This document shows, in pieces, positions 28,334 to 36,903 of a DNA stretch of 47,712 nt. Source of the stretch: Pseudonocardia sp. CNS-139 (GTDB taxonomy: Bacteria; Actinomycetota; Actinomycetes; Mycobacteriales; Pseudonocardiaceae). The notes under the pieces are model-generated. The model saw only the letters and a list, made by a program, of their open reading frames with translations, did not search any database and was not told the origin of the DNA. Location of the stretch: contig MKJX01000194.1 in NCBI GenBank assembly GCA_001942415.1, forward strand, positions 1 through 47,712, written 5' to 3'. Within the stretch, counting starts at the first letter, position 1. Each line of letters opens with the position of its first letter. The position numbers and the translations under genes were made by a program.

Positions 28334-29173
28334 GTGACGCTCACGGAGCAGGAGTCCGCCCAGGTCGAGGAGGCGAACGCGAGCGGCCGCACGCCCGTCG
28401 TGTTCGTGCACGGGCTGTGGCTGCTGGCGAGCAGCTGGGACCGCTGGGCCGCGGTCTTCGCCGAGGCCGGCTACGCGCCGGTGCAGCCCGGATGGCCCGA
28501 CGACCCGCCCACCGTCGAGGAGGCGAACGCCCGCCCGGAGGTGCTCGCGGGCAAGACCGTCGGACAGGTCGCCGACCACTTCGCCGAGGTCATCGGCGGG
28601 CTCGACCGCAAGCCGGCGGTGGTCGGGCACTCGTTCGGCGGGCTGATCACCCAGATCCTGGCCGGGCGCGGGCTCGCCGCGGTGTCCGTCGCGATCGACC
28701 CGGCCCCGTTCCGCGGGGTGCTGCCGGTGCCGGTCTCGTCGCTGCGCGCGTCGTTTCCCGTGCTGAGCAGCCCGGGCAACCGCCGCCGGGCCGTCCCGCT
28801 GACGTTCGCCCAGTTCCGCTACGCCTTCGCGAACGCCGTGAGCGAGCAGGAGGCGAAGGAGCTGTACGCGACGTACGCCGTGCCGGCCCCGGGCGCCCCG
28901 CTGTTCCAGGCGGTGGCCGCGAACCTCGACCCGCGCACCGAGGTGAAGGTCGACACCCGCAACCCCGAGCGCGGGCCGCTGCTGGTGATCAGCGGCGAGA
29001 AGGACCACACGATCCCGTGGGCCGTCGCCAACGCGGCCTACCGGCTGCACCGGCGGAACCCGGGCGTGACCGAGATCACCGAGATGGCCGGCCGCGGCCA
29101 CTCGCTGACGATCGACGGCGGATGGCGCGAGGTCGCGGACACCGCGCTGCGGTTCGTCCAGCGGTTCGCCTGA
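28334..29173 (+). CDS. Alpha/beta hydrolase
   Basis: A 279-residue hydrolase. The oxyanion segment VVFVHGLWLLASSWDRW is near residue 20, nucleophile GHSFGG near 96, acid in VISGEKDHTIPW near 220, His in GRGHSLTIDGGW near 255. No signal peptide. TAGGAT stands eight bases before the GTG. It is 11 bases after the EamA stop, so could also be read from the transporter promoter. Substrate not known. Its 3' end abuts the ACTCGCG repeat. Confidence 0.87.
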   Translation: MTLTEQESAQVEEANASGRTPVVFVHGLWLLASSWDRWAAVFAEAGYAPVQPGWPDDPPTVEEANARPEVLAGKTVGQVADHFAEVIGGLDRKPAVVGHSFGGLITQILAGRGLAAVSVAIDPAPFRGVLPVPVSSLRASFPVLSSPGNRRRAVPLTFAQFRYAFANAVSEQEAKELYATYAVPAPGAPLFQAVAANLDPRTEVKVDTRNPERGPLLVISGEKDHTIPWAVANAAYRLHRRNPGVTEITEMAGRGHSLTIDGGWREVADTALRFVQRFA

Positions 29174-29283
29174 CGCCGCACCCCGACTCGCGCGCACCCA
29201 CACCCCGACTCGCGGAAACGGCCCGCGAGTCGCCGGAAAAGTGCACGCGAGTCGCGGGCTGGGTGCACGCGAGTCGGGCCGGG
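29174..29283. repeat. Nested inverted repeat of the ACTCGCG family, site 1
   Basis: Fills the whole gap between convergent genes. Two forward copies of CCCCGACTCGCG (29182, 29202) are followed by three inverted copies of CGCGAGTCG near 29224, 29246 and 29267. The outermost pair extends to CCCGACTCGCGCGCACCC against GGGTGCACGCGAGTCGGG. Likely bidirectional transcription stop; related elements lie at 44126 and 47476. Confidence 0.75.
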
Positions 29284-29937
29284 CTATCCGGCGGTGAACC
29301 GGCCGGCCGCCCCGCCGTCCAGCCGGCCGGCCGGGAGCCGGCGGCCGCAGACCACGAGCAGCAGGTCCTGGGCCCGCCCGTGCACGGGGGTGCCGGAGCC
29401 GAACGTCCAGTCCCGGTCGGTCGCGCGCAGCTCGACGCCGTCCAGGTCGGCGCCGAAGTACCCGACGCTGCGCGGGCTCATCCCCGCAAGCACGAGCCCG
29501 AGCCGCTCCGGCGGGACGCGCCGGTCCAGCCCGAGCCCGACCGTCACGTCCAGGCCGTGGATCACGTCGTGCGAGAGCGCCCCGGTGGCCCCGCCGCCGG
29601 GCGGCGCCCACGGATGCTCGGCGTTGTCGCGCAGCTGCGCGACGAGCTGCCCGGCCGTCATGGCCGCGGCGTCCCGGCGGGCGGCCCGGTCGGCCATGCG
29701 GTCGAAGCTCCCGCCCGCGGCCACCAGCTGCACCACGAACTTCGGCATCGACATGCGGTAGGGCATCGTCGTGTGCGCGATCACCTCGCGGACCCGCCAG
29801 CCGGCGCAGAGCGTCGGGGCGTCCCACTGCTCGGGCGTGAGCCCGGCGAGCAGCTCGGCCTGCTCGCGCCGTTCCGCGGCCACCGCCGCGCGTACGTCCG
29901 TCATGCGCGGTGGACCGGGGCGCGGCCCGGAAGTCAT
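29284..29937 (-). CDS. Mycothiol-dependent maleylpyruvate isomerase-type (DinB-fold) protein
   Basis: A 217-residue helical-bundle protein of the MDMPI/DinB superfamily found in mycothiol-producing actinobacteria, whose members use mycothiol or bacillithiol in isomerisation or transfer. Seen: ERREQAELLAGLTPEQWDAPTLCAGWRVREVIAHT near the N-terminus (the metal His is the last), HDVIHGLDV near residue 135 (second His), and a C-terminal domain with DLLLVVCGRRLPAG. The ATG at 29937 overlaps the stop of the GHL10 gene (ATGA), favouring it over ATG 29904. The substrate is unknown. Confidence 0.83.
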   Translation of the reverse strand: MTSGPRPGPPRMTDVRAAVAAERREQAELLAGLTPEQWDAPTLCAGWRVREVIAHTTMPYRMSMPKFVVQLVAAGGSFDRMADRAARRDAAAMTAGQLVAQLRDNAEHPWAPPGGGATGALSHDVIHGLDVTVGLGLDRRVPPERLGLVLAGMSPRSVGYFGADLDGVELRATDRDWTFGSGTPVHGRAQDLLLVVCGRRLPAGRLDGGAAGRFTAG

Positions 29938-31136
29938 CGGTCCGGGCACGCCGGCTGCGCGTAGTGCTCGGCGGCGACGCGCTCCATGGCGGCCGCGGCC
30001 GTCGACGTCAGCGAGCGCGCGCTGAAGTAGACGTCGCCGCGCACCTCGGGGTGCCCGCGGTTGATCCGCAGGTGCTCGGCCAGCTCGCCGTCGTCCCAGG
30101 CCGGGGAGCTGCCGACCTTGTACGCGGCCTGCCCGACGTACAGCTGAACGCCCGTGCCCGCGACCGCGCCGGCCCACCAGCGGACGAGCGTCGTGTAGTC
30201 GGCGGCCGGGTGCCCGGCCTCCCAGTAGAGCTGCGGGGCGACGTAGTCGAGCCACCCCCGTTGGACCCACGTGAGCGTGTCGGCGTAGACCGCGGAGTAG
30301 GACGAGAGGCCGCGGGTGTCCGAGCCGCGCGGGTCGTCGGCGGCGTTGCGCCAGATGCCGAACGGGCTGATCCCGAACCGGACGGGCCGGCCGGTCGCGG
30401 CGATCCGGTCGGCCATGCCGCGCACGAGCAGGTCGACGTTGGCCCGCCGCCAGTCGCCGACGTCGGCGAACCCGGCGCTGTGCCGGGCGAACGTGGCCGC
30501 GTCCGGGATCGGTTCGCCGGCCGGGTAGGGGTAGAAGTAGTCGTCGAAGTGCACGCCGTCGACGTCGTAGCGCACGACGGCGTCCATCACGGCGTCCATG
30601 ACGTGCTCGCGGGCCGCCGGCACGCCGGGGTCGTAGTAGAGCTCGCCGCCGTGGCGCAGCACCCAGTCCGGGTGCACGCGGGCCGGGTGGTCGGGGACGA
30701 GTCGCGCGGGGTCGTCCTGCTTGCTGACGCGGAACGGGTTGAACCACGCGTGGAACGCGAGCCCGCGCGCGTGCGCCTCCGCGACGAGGAACGCGAGCGG
30801 GTCGTAGCCGGGGTCTCCGCCCTGGGTGCCGGTGAGCCACTGCGACCACGGCTCGAACGGCGAGGGCCAGAACGCGTCGGCCGTCGGGCGGACCTGCACG
30901 ACCACGGTGTTCAGCCGCAGCCGCACCGCCGTGTCGAGCAGGGCGCGGTACTCGCGCTGCTGGTCGGCGGCGGGCAGGCCGGGGCGGCTGGGCCAGTCGG
31001 TGTTGCCGACCGTCGCGATCCAGACGGCCCGGACCTGGGTGGGGCCCGGCGGGCAGCCGGGCGGTTCGGCGTCGGCGGCCGGCAGCGCCGCGCCGCACAC
31101 GAGCGCGGCGGCGAGCAGTGCCAGTCGGCGCAACAC
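29934..31136 (-). CDS. Secreted GHL10 (YddW-like) glycoside hydrolase-like protein
   Basis: A 400-residue exported protein. Residues 1-23 are a signal peptide (MLRRLALLAAALVCGAALPA). The TIM-barrel of the GHL10/DUF187 family follows: VRAVWIATVGNTDWPSRPGL near residue 36, LNTVVVQVRPTADAFWPS, FHAWFNPFRV near 132, YDVDGVHFDDYFYPYP near 195 (putative catalytic acids), RFGISPFGIW near 255 and DYVAPQLYWE near 305. Related proteins act on cell-wall polysaccharide or peptidoglycan. GTG 31136 is the start. It is followed by the DinB-fold gene with a 4-base overlap. Confidence 0.9.
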   Translation of the reverse strand: MLRRLALLAAALVCGAALPAADAEPPGCPPGPTQVRAVWIATVGNTDWPSRPGLPAADQQREYRALLDTAVRLRLNTVVVQVRPTADAFWPSPFEPWSQWLTGTQGGDPGYDPLAFLVAEAHARGLAFHAWFNPFRVSKQDDPARLVPDHPARVHPDWVLRHGGELYYDPGVPAAREHVMDAVMDAVVRYDVDGVHFDDYFYPYPAGEPIPDAATFARHSAGFADVGDWRRANVDLLVRGMADRIAATGRPVRFGISPFGIWRNAADDPRGSDTRGLSSYSAVYADTLTWVQRGWLDYVAPQLYWEAGHPAADYTTLVRWWAGAVAGTGVQLYVGQAAYKVGSSPAWDDGELAEHLRINRGHPEVRGDVYFSARSLTSTAAAAMERVAAEHYAQPACPDR

Positions 31137-31269
31137 GCACCCATGCTGGCCGCCGGACCCGCCGGGCGGCGCGCGACGCTCCCCACCGCCGCGCCCCTCT
31201 CACCCGGACGGGCACCGGACGAGCGGCCCGGGCCCCGCGCGCTGCCCCTGCTCAGCGCGCTGTCCTTAC

Positions 31270-31377
31270 TTCTGGGGGTCCCCCCCGATATCAATTCTGC
31301 CGGGTCGGGCCGACGGTTCCGGGCGGTCGAGGCGCTGCCCCGGCGAGTTGTCCACATCGCGACCCGGCCATCCACAG
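31270..31377. repeat. Dispersed intergenic element, copy B
   Basis: TTCTGGGGGTCCCCCC at 31270, CCCCGGCGAGTTGTCCACA ending 31356, and ATCCACAG at 31370-31377. Spacing matches copy A at 1572-1679 (77 vs 78 bases from palindrome to TTGTCCACA; 22 bases between the two 9-mers in both). It lies 11 bases from the stop of the atpF-like gene, and copy A lies beside the stop of a minus-strand gene in the same orientation. Confidence 0.75.
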
Positions 31378-31387
31378 CCCGCCGAGA

Positions 31388-31918
31388 TCACGAGGGGGCG
31401 TCGGCGCGGCCTTCCAGCTCTTCCAGGAACCGGTCCACGGCCCGCGAGGAGGCCGGGGCGACCGGGGCGCCGACGATGCGTTCGGCGAGGCCGGTGGAGA
31501 GGCCGCCCAGCTCGCCGCGCATCTCGCGCATGACCTGCTCGCGGGCGGCCTCGATCTGCGCCTCCCCCTGCTCCCGGACGCGTGCGACCTGCGCCTCGGC
31601 GTCGGCGCGCAGCTCGGCGCGGATCCGGGCGCCCTCGGCGCGGGCGTCGTCGCGGATGCCGGCGGCCTCGGCGCGCAGGAGCGCGAGCTGCTCCTCGTAC
31701 TCCCGCTGCAGCCCGGCGGCCTGCTCGCGCAGCTCCTCGGCCCGCTGCTGGCCGCCGTTGATGCGCTGGTCGCGCTCGGCGTAGACGCGCTCGAACCTCG
31801 GCAGCACGAACTGCCGGAGCACCACGAAGAGCAGCAGGAAACAGACCAGCCCGACACCGATCTCCAGCCATGACGGTGTGAGCGGGTTGACCGCCTCGGC
31901 GGCGAGCAGAACGGGCAC
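31388..31918 (-). CDS. F-type ATP synthase b-subunit-like protein, orphan
   Basis: A 176-residue protein with the b-subunit plan: one N-terminal helix (LEIGVGLVCFLLLFVVLRQF, residues 18-37) followed by a long charged coiled coil from residue 45 to 150 rich in Ala/Glu/Arg/Gln and ending in REMRGELGGLSTGLAERIVG, the delta-binding end. The start is GTG 31918 behind GGGAGG. Normally the gene sits in the atp operon; here it has no ATP synthase neighbours, so it is either a second copy or a b-like protein recruited for something else. Confidence 0.82.
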   Translation of the reverse strand: MPVLLAAEAVNPLTPSWLEIGVGLVCFLLLFVVLRQFVLPRFERVYAERDQRINGGQQRAEELREQAAGLQREYEEQLALLRAEAAGIRDDARAEGARIRAELRADAEAQVARVREQGEAQIEAAREQVMREMRGELGGLSTGLAERIVGAPVAPASSRAVDRFLEELEGRADAPS

Positions 31919-32083
31919 GGCACCTCCCATGTGGAACGGCCCCCGGCCACCACCGTATGTCCATCCCATCGGCAGGGATGCGCAGGCCATCGAGGTTCCG
32001 TCACCCGGAAGAGAACTCGTTCGCCCGCCCGGGGCAGCCGTCGGTAGCGTCGGACGGGAATGCGACGACAGGAGACGAACCAG

Positions 32084-33564
32084 ATGACCGGCCCAGCCAC
32101 CGACCACCCGGGAGAACCGGCGGGGGGACCAGCCGAGCCCGGCATACCGAGGTCGGCCGCCGTCGTGATGTGGCTGCTCGTGGGGTCGGCGTTCGTCATG
32201 ATCCTGAACGAGACGATCATGAGCGTCGCGCTGCCCGTCCTGATCGCCGACCTGGGCATCAGCGTGGGCACCGCCCAGTGGCTGACCAGCGGGTTCCTGC
32301 TCACGATGGCCGTGGTCATCCCGGTCACGGGCTTCCTGCTGCAGCGGTTCGCGCCGCGCCAGATCTACATCGCGTCGATGACGCTGTTCTCCGCCGGCAC
32401 GCTGGTCGCGGCGCTCGCGCCGGCTCCCGTGCTGATGACGGGCCGCGTGGTGCAGGCGGCCGGCACCGCGGTGATGGTCCCGCTGCTCATGACGTCGCTG
32501 CTGCGGATCATCCCGCCGAGCCGGCTCGGGGCCACGATGGGCACGATCACGATCGTCATCGCGGTCGCCCCGGCGATCGGGCCGACGCTCTCGGGTGTGA
32601 TCCTCACGGCGCTGGGCTGGCGGTGGATGTTCTGGATCGTGCTGCCGATCGCGCTCATCGCGCTGACCGCGGGCCTGCTGCGGCTGCGCATCACGGCCGA
32701 GACCCGTCCGATCCCGCTCGACCTGCTCTCGGTGCTGCTGTCCGCGCTCGCGTTCGGCGGGCTGGTGTTCGGCCTGAGCAGCGTCGGCGAGCAGGCCCGC
32801 GGCGAGGCGCTGGTGACGCCCTGGATCCCGACGGCCGTCGGGGCGGTGGCGATGGTGGTGTTCGTGGCGCGGCAGATCCGGCTGCAGCGCACCGGCGCCG
32901 CCCTGCTCGACCTGCGCCCGCTGACGTTCCGCAGGTTCACCGTGGCGCTCACGCTGGTCGTGCTCAGCATGATGTCCCTGTTCGGCGTGCTGATCCTGCT
33001 GCCGCTGTACATGCAGGGGGTGCTGCACCTCGACCCGTTCGTCACGGGCTCGCCGTGCTTCCCGGCGGGCTCGCGATGGGCCTGCTCGGCCCGGTCGTCG
33101 GCCGCCTGTACGACCGGCTCGGCGCGCGCACGCTGGTGATCCCCGGCGCGATCGTGCTGACGCTGGCGCTGTGGGCCTTCACGATGCTGGACGGCAGCTC
33201 GCCGCTGTGGGAGCTGATCGCGATGCACGTCGTGCTGGTCGTGGGCCTCTCGCTGATGCTCACGCCGCTGATGACCGACGCGCTCGGGCAGCTGCCGCGC
33301 GAGGTCGACTCGCACGGCAGCGCCATCGTCTCCACGTTCCAGCAGGTGGCGGGGGCGGCCGGCACGGCGCTGTTCATCACGGTGATGACGGTCGCGTCGT
33401 CGGACGCCACGGGCGCGGTGGACGTCAGCGGCGCCCGCGCCGCGTTCATGACGGCGGCGATCATCGCGACGGTCGCGCTCCCGCTCACGCTGCTGGTCGG
33501 CGGCAAGCGTCAGCCGGCCGCCGAGCCGCCGGCGCCCGCGGTCGAGGCCGGCGCGGAGGTCTGA
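32084..33564 (+). CDS. MFS drug exporter, DHA2 (EmrB/QacA) family, one frameshift
   Basis: About 494 residues with 14 predicted helices. Key parts: NETIMSVALPVLIADLGIS near residue 45 (the motif D1 region of DHA2 proteins), WLTSGFLLTMAVVIPVTGFL, then GRVVQAAGTAVMVPLLMT near 130 (motif C region PAIGPTLSGVIL near 165). The frame breaks near 33052 within FVTGSPCF; one base joins it to LPGGLAMGLLGPVVGRLYDRLG. ATG 32084 has AGGAGACGAACCAG before it. Its 3' end overlaps the convergent reductase gene by 55 bases. Likely proton-driven multidrug or metabolite export. Confidence 0.9.
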
Positions 33565-34190
33565 CCGCCCGGCCCGTACGCCAGCCGGTACCGCACGTGC
33601 GTCACGCCCGGTGACCCGATCACCCGGTCGGGCACCAGCGTGACGCCGGCCGGCGCGAACGCGTCGAAGAGCCGCAGGCCCTCGCCGAGCAGCAGTGGCG
33701 CGACGTGCAGCTGCAGGTCGTCGACGAGCCCGGCGGCGATCGCCTGCCGCACGGTGGACGCGCCGCCGGAGACCTGGACGTCCCGGTCCCCGGCGGCCTC
33801 CCCGGCCAGCTCCACCGCGCGTTCGACGCCCTCGGTGACGAAGTGGAACGTGGTGCCGCCCTTGCGCACCCACGGCTCGCGGGGCCGGGTGGTCACCACG
33901 AAGACCGGCAGGTGGAACGGCGGCGGGTCGGGCCAGCCGATCTCGCCCTCGTCGAACATGTTGCGGCCGATCACGTGCGCCCCGGGCCGGGACTTGGTCT
34001 CGCGCACCACGTCGTCGTCCTGGCCGGTGCGCCCGTCCGGCAGCCCCATCGGCTCCCGCCAGGCCGCCAGCCCGTAGACCCACTGGTGGATGCGCATGCC
34101 GCCGGTGCCGAGCGGGTTGCCCGGCCCGCCGTCCGGCCCGGCGACGTAGCCGTCGAGCGAGATCCCCATGCTCACGAACGTGGTCCCCAT
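33510..34190 (-). CDS. Dihydrofolate reductase-fold (RibD C-terminal) reductase
   Basis: A 226-residue NADPH-dependent reductase of the RibD_C/DHFR-like family. Visible: VSMGISLDGYVAGPDGG near residue 4, HVIGRNMFDEGE near 75, PVFVVTTRP near 97, and VQVSGGASTVRQAIAAGLVDDLQLHVAPLLLGEG from 140, the typical C-terminal half. I use ATG 34190 because GGGAG lies six bases upstream, rather than ATG 34196, which touches it. The last 15 residues lie over the MFS gene end and may be an artefact. Divergent from the copA operon, with a perfect inverted repeat between. Confidence 0.88.
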   Translation of the reverse strand: MGTTFVSMGISLDGYVAGPDGGPGNPLGTGGMRIHQWVYGLAAWREPMGLPDGRTGQDDDVVRETKSRPGAHVIGRNMFDEGEIGWPDPPPFHLPVFVVTTRPREPWVRKGGTTFHFVTEGVERAVELAGEAAGDRDVQVSGGASTVRQAIAAGLVDDLQLHVAPLLLGEGLRLFDAFAPAGVTLVPDRVIGSPGVTHVRYRLAYGPGGQTSAPASTAGAGGSAAG

Positions 34191-34264
34191 GACCATCTCC
34201 CTTCGGGTCGTGTGCCCGTCGGTCGGAGCCGGTGACCGTTCCTCGACACGGGGGCGACGCCCGC

Positions 34265-34377
34265 CGAACCTGAGAGCCGGGACGGCCGGCAGGGCCCGGA
34301 GTGCACTCCAACGGCCCAACCGGTGATCCGCTCACCGCGTCCCCGTGGACGCACGGCGGCGACGGCTCTCAGGTTCG
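34265..34377. promoter_or_regulatory. Perfect 15-bp inverted repeat in the reductase/copA divergent promoter
   Basis: CGAACCTGAGAGCCG (34265-34279) and its exact reverse complement CGGCTCTCAGGTTCG (34363-34377) lie 83 bases apart. Each is at a similar relation to one of the two divergent transcription units, as expected of one regulator serving both. A likely -10 for the copA side is TAGGTT at 34402-34407, seven bases before the GTG. Confidence 0.65.
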
Positions 34378-34414
34378 CAACCCGGACACACCCGGCGTCC
34401 CTAGGTTGGCCGCC

Positions 34415-34579
34415 GTGGACGCCTCCCCCGCCCGCCCGGCCCGCGCGAACGCCCTCCGGGTCGCCGGCTTCCTGCTCGTGCTCGCCGTGACAGCGGCGGC
34501 GGGCTGGCAGGCCGGACGGGTGCTGCAGCCGCCGCTGCCGGTGCCGGCCGTCTCGCACGGCCACGGCGGCACGCCGTGA
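34415..34579 (+). CDS. Small single-helix membrane protein with His-rich tail
   Basis: A 54-residue protein. A basic N-terminus (ARPARANALR), one hydrophobic helix (VAGFLLVLAVTAAAGWQAG) and a periplasm-side tail ending PAVSHGHGGTP. GTG 34415 has a TAGGTT -10 seven bases upstream (leaderless). Its stop shares bases with the GTG of the copper ATPase (GTGA), so it is translated with it. The His-Gly-His tail could offer copper to, or take it from, the pump; this is inference. Not a known family to me. Confidence 0.65.
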   Translation: MDASPARPARANALRVAGFLLVLAVTAAAGWQAGRVLQPPLPVPAVSHGHGGTP

Positions 34580-36795
34580 CCGCTGCGGCCCTGGAACGCG
34601 TCGAGACCGAGCTCGTCGTCGAGGGCATGACGTGCGGGGCGTGCGCGTCCCGGGTGGAGCGGGCGCTGCGCAAGCTCGACGGTGTCGAGGCGAACGTCAA
34701 CTACGCCACCGGCAAGGCGGCCGTCACGCACCCGGCCGGGGTGGCGGCGGACGGGCTGGTCGCGGTGATCGAGCGCGCCGGGTACACCGCGCGCCCGCCC
34801 GCCCCCGAGCCGGCCGACGACGACAACGGCGAGGCCGGCGCGCTGCTGCAGCGGCTCGCGGTGTGCGCGGTGTTCGCCGTGCCGGTGATCGCGGTGTCGA
34901 TGGCGCCCGCGCTGCAGTTCCCGCTCTGGCAGTGGACGGCGCTCGCGATGACGGCGCCGGTGGCGCTGTGGGGCGCGCTGCCGTTCCACCGCGCGGCGCT
35001 GACGAACCTGCGCCACGGCGCCGCGACGATGGACACGCTCGTGTCGGTCGGCGCGCTCGCGGCGTTCCTGTGGTCGGTCTACGCGATCGTGCTGGGCAGC
35101 GCGGGCGGGCGCGGCTACACCCACGCGTTCGAGCTGACGATCGCGCCGACGGACGGAGCGGGCCAGGTCTACCTGGAGGTCGCGGCAGGCGTCACGACGT
35201 TCGTGCTGGCCGGGCGCTATCTGGAGGCGCGGGCCCGGCGCCGGTCGGGTGCGGCGCTGCGCGGCCTGCTCGCGCTGGCCGCGACCGACGCCCGGGTGCT
35301 GCGCGACGGGCGCGAGATCAGCGTCCCGGCCGACCGGCTGGCCGTCGGCGACGTGTTCGTGGTGCGGCCGGGCGAGAAGATCGCGACGGACGGCGTGGTC
35401 GTCGAGGGCGCGGCGGCGGTCGACACGGCCGCGATCACCGGTGAGCCGGTGCCCGCCGACGTCACCCCCGGCACGGACGTGGTGGGCGGCTGCGTCGCGC
35501 TGGACGGGCGGCTGGTGGTGCGCGCGACGAGGGTCGGCGCCGACACGCAGCTCGCCCAGACCGCGGCGCTCGTCGAGCGGGCGCAGAACGGGAAGGCCGC
35601 GGTACAGCGGCTGGCCGACCGGGTGTGCGGCGAGTTCGTGCCGGTCGTGCTCATGCTCGCGGCCGCGACCTGGGGTTTCTGGACGGGCGCCGGCGCGGGT
35701 GCGGGCACCGCGTTCGGGGCGGCCGTCGCCGTGCTGATCGTCGCGTGCCCGTGCGCGCTGGGCCTCGCGACGCCCACGGCGCTGCTGGTCGGCACCGGCC
35801 GCGCGGCCCAGCTCGGCGTGCTCGTGACGGGCCCGGCGGTGCTGGAGTCGACGCGGCGGGTGGACACCGTGGTGCTCGACAAGACCGGCACGGTGACCAC
35901 CGGCGAGATGAGCGTGGTCGACGTCGTGCCGGCCGCGGGCGAGAACGCCGACGCGGTGCTCGGCATGGCCGGGGCGCTCGCCGACGCGTCGACGCACCCG
36001 GTGTCGCGCGCCGTCGCCCGGCACGCGGGCGAGCGGGCGGCCGCGGTCGCCGTGGACGGCGTCGTCGCGCTGGACGGCCTGGGCATGCGCGGGACGACCG
36101 CGCACGGCGAGGTGCTGCTCGGCCGACCGCGGCTGCTGGCCGACCGGGGCATCGCGCTGCCGGACGACCTCGCCGCCGCCGTCGACGCGGCCACGGCGCA
36201 GGGCCGCAGCTCGGTGGCGCTGGCCTGGGACGGGCGGGCCCGCGCGGTCTTCACGGTGGCCGACACCCTGCGCCCGACCAGCGCGGACGCCGTCGCGCAG
36301 CTGCGGCGGCTCGGGCTGGAGCCGGTGCTGCTCACCGGCGACGGGCCCGGCGCCGCCCGGGCCGTGGCCGACGCCGTCGGGATCTCCACCGTGATCGCCG
36401 ACGCGCTGCCCACCGAGAAGGTGGAGGCCGTCGCGCGGCTGCAGGCCGAGGGGCGGGTCGTCGCGATGGTGGGCGACGGCGTCAACGACGCCGCCGCCCT
36501 CGCGAAGGCCGACCTCGGCATGGCGATGGGCACCGGCACGCAGGTCGCGATCTCCGCGGCGGACGTCACGCTCGTCCGGTCCGACCTGACCGCGGCGGTC
36601 GACGCCGTCCGCCTCTCCCGCCGCACGCTCGCGGTGATCAAGGGCAACCTGGTGTGGGCGTTCGGCTACAACGTCGTCGCGCTGCCCATCGCCGCGGCCG
36701 GGATGCTGCACCCGATGCTCGCCGGCGCCACCATGGCGCTCAGCTCGGTGTTCGTGGTGACCAACAGCCTGCGCCTGGCCCGCTGGCGGCGCTGA
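34576..36795 (+). CDS. copA: Copper-translocating P1B-type ATPase
   Basis: A 739-residue Cu(I) export pump in the cell membrane. One N-terminal metal-binding domain with GMTCGACAS (Cys20, Cys23) is followed by eight helices. Catalytic landmarks are TGEPVP near residue 297, CPC in VACPCALGLATP near 391, the phosphorylated Asp in DKTGT near 435, STHP near 475, and GDGVND near 634. The late helices carry FGYNVVALP and MALSSVFVVTNSLRL, the residues that define Cu(I)/Ag(I) selectivity. Its GTG overlaps the stop of the tiny membrane protein. No chaperone copZ or csoR gene lies beside it, so regulation would be through the inverted repeat upstream. Confidence 0.93.
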   Translation: MTAAALERVETELVVEGMTCGACASRVERALRKLDGVEANVNYATGKAAVTHPAGVAADGLVAVIERAGYTARPPAPEPADDDNGEAGALLQRLAVCAVFAVPVIAVSMAPALQFPLWQWTALAMTAPVALWGALPFHRAALTNLRHGAATMDTLVSVGALAAFLWSVYAIVLGSAGGRGYTHAFELTIAPTDGAGQVYLEVAAGVTTFVLAGRYLEARARRRSGAALRGLLALAATDARVLRDGREISVPADRLAVGDVFVVRPGEKIATDGVVVEGAAAVDTAAITGEPVPADVTPGTDVVGGCVALDGRLVVRATRVGADTQLAQTAALVERAQNGKAAVQRLADRVCGEFVPVVLMLAAATWGFWTGAGAGAGTAFGAAVAVLIVACPCALGLATPTALLVGTGRAAQLGVLVTGPAVLESTRRVDTVVLDKTGTVTTGEMSVVDVVPAAGENADAVLGMAGALADASTHPVSRAVARHAGERAAAVAVDGVVALDGLGMRGTTAHGEVLLGRPRLLADRGIALPDDLAAAVDAATAQGRSSVALAWDGRARAVFTVADTLRPTSADAVAQLRRLGLEPVLLTGDGPGAARAVADAVGISTVIADALPTEKVEAVARLQAEGRVVAMVGDGVNDAAALAKADLGMAMGTGTQVAISAADVTLVRSDLTAAVDAVRLSRRTLAVIKGNLVWAFGYNVVALPIAAAGMLHPMLAGATMALSSVFVVTNSLRLARWRR

Positions 36796-36817
36796 GCACC
36801 GGTCACCGGCCGGCCTC

Positions 36818-36836
36818 AACCCGCTGATAGCGGGTT
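36818..36836. terminator. Hairpin after copA
   Basis: AACCCGCT-GAT-AGCGGGTT is a perfect 8-bp stem with a 3-base loop, 23 bases after the copA stop. It has no U-run; it may instead belong to the regulatory region of the ABC genes, which begins at once. Confidence 0.5.
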
Positions 36837-36901
36837 CAACAGGGGATCTTCGCGTTCTCGCGGGAAAACTCTCAACAGGATCTTCAACGATACGGTTGAA
36901 G
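36835..36901 (+). promoter_or_regulatory. Control region of the ABC-2 exporter
   Basis: Two direct repeats of TCAACAGG(GG)ATCTTC (36836-36851 and 36872-36885) are followed by CTTCAAC-GATACG-GTTGAAG (36882-36901), a perfect 7-bp-arm palindrome. The palindrome spans the -10 (TACGGT, 36891-36896), and the ATG is seven bases on, so a bound repressor would block a leaderless promoter. Confidence 0.6.
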
Positions 36902-36903
36902 CC

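Noticed and set aside
28276..29964. A 562-residue plus-strand frame over the hydrolase and DinB-fold genes
   Set aside because: Shadow frame; low-complexity Arg/Gly-rich and crosses the ACTCGCG repeat.
34363..34377. Inverted repeat arms as transposon ends (34265-34377)
   Set aside because: Only 83 bases lie between, with no transposase and no target duplication seen; position in a divergent promoter fits regulation better.
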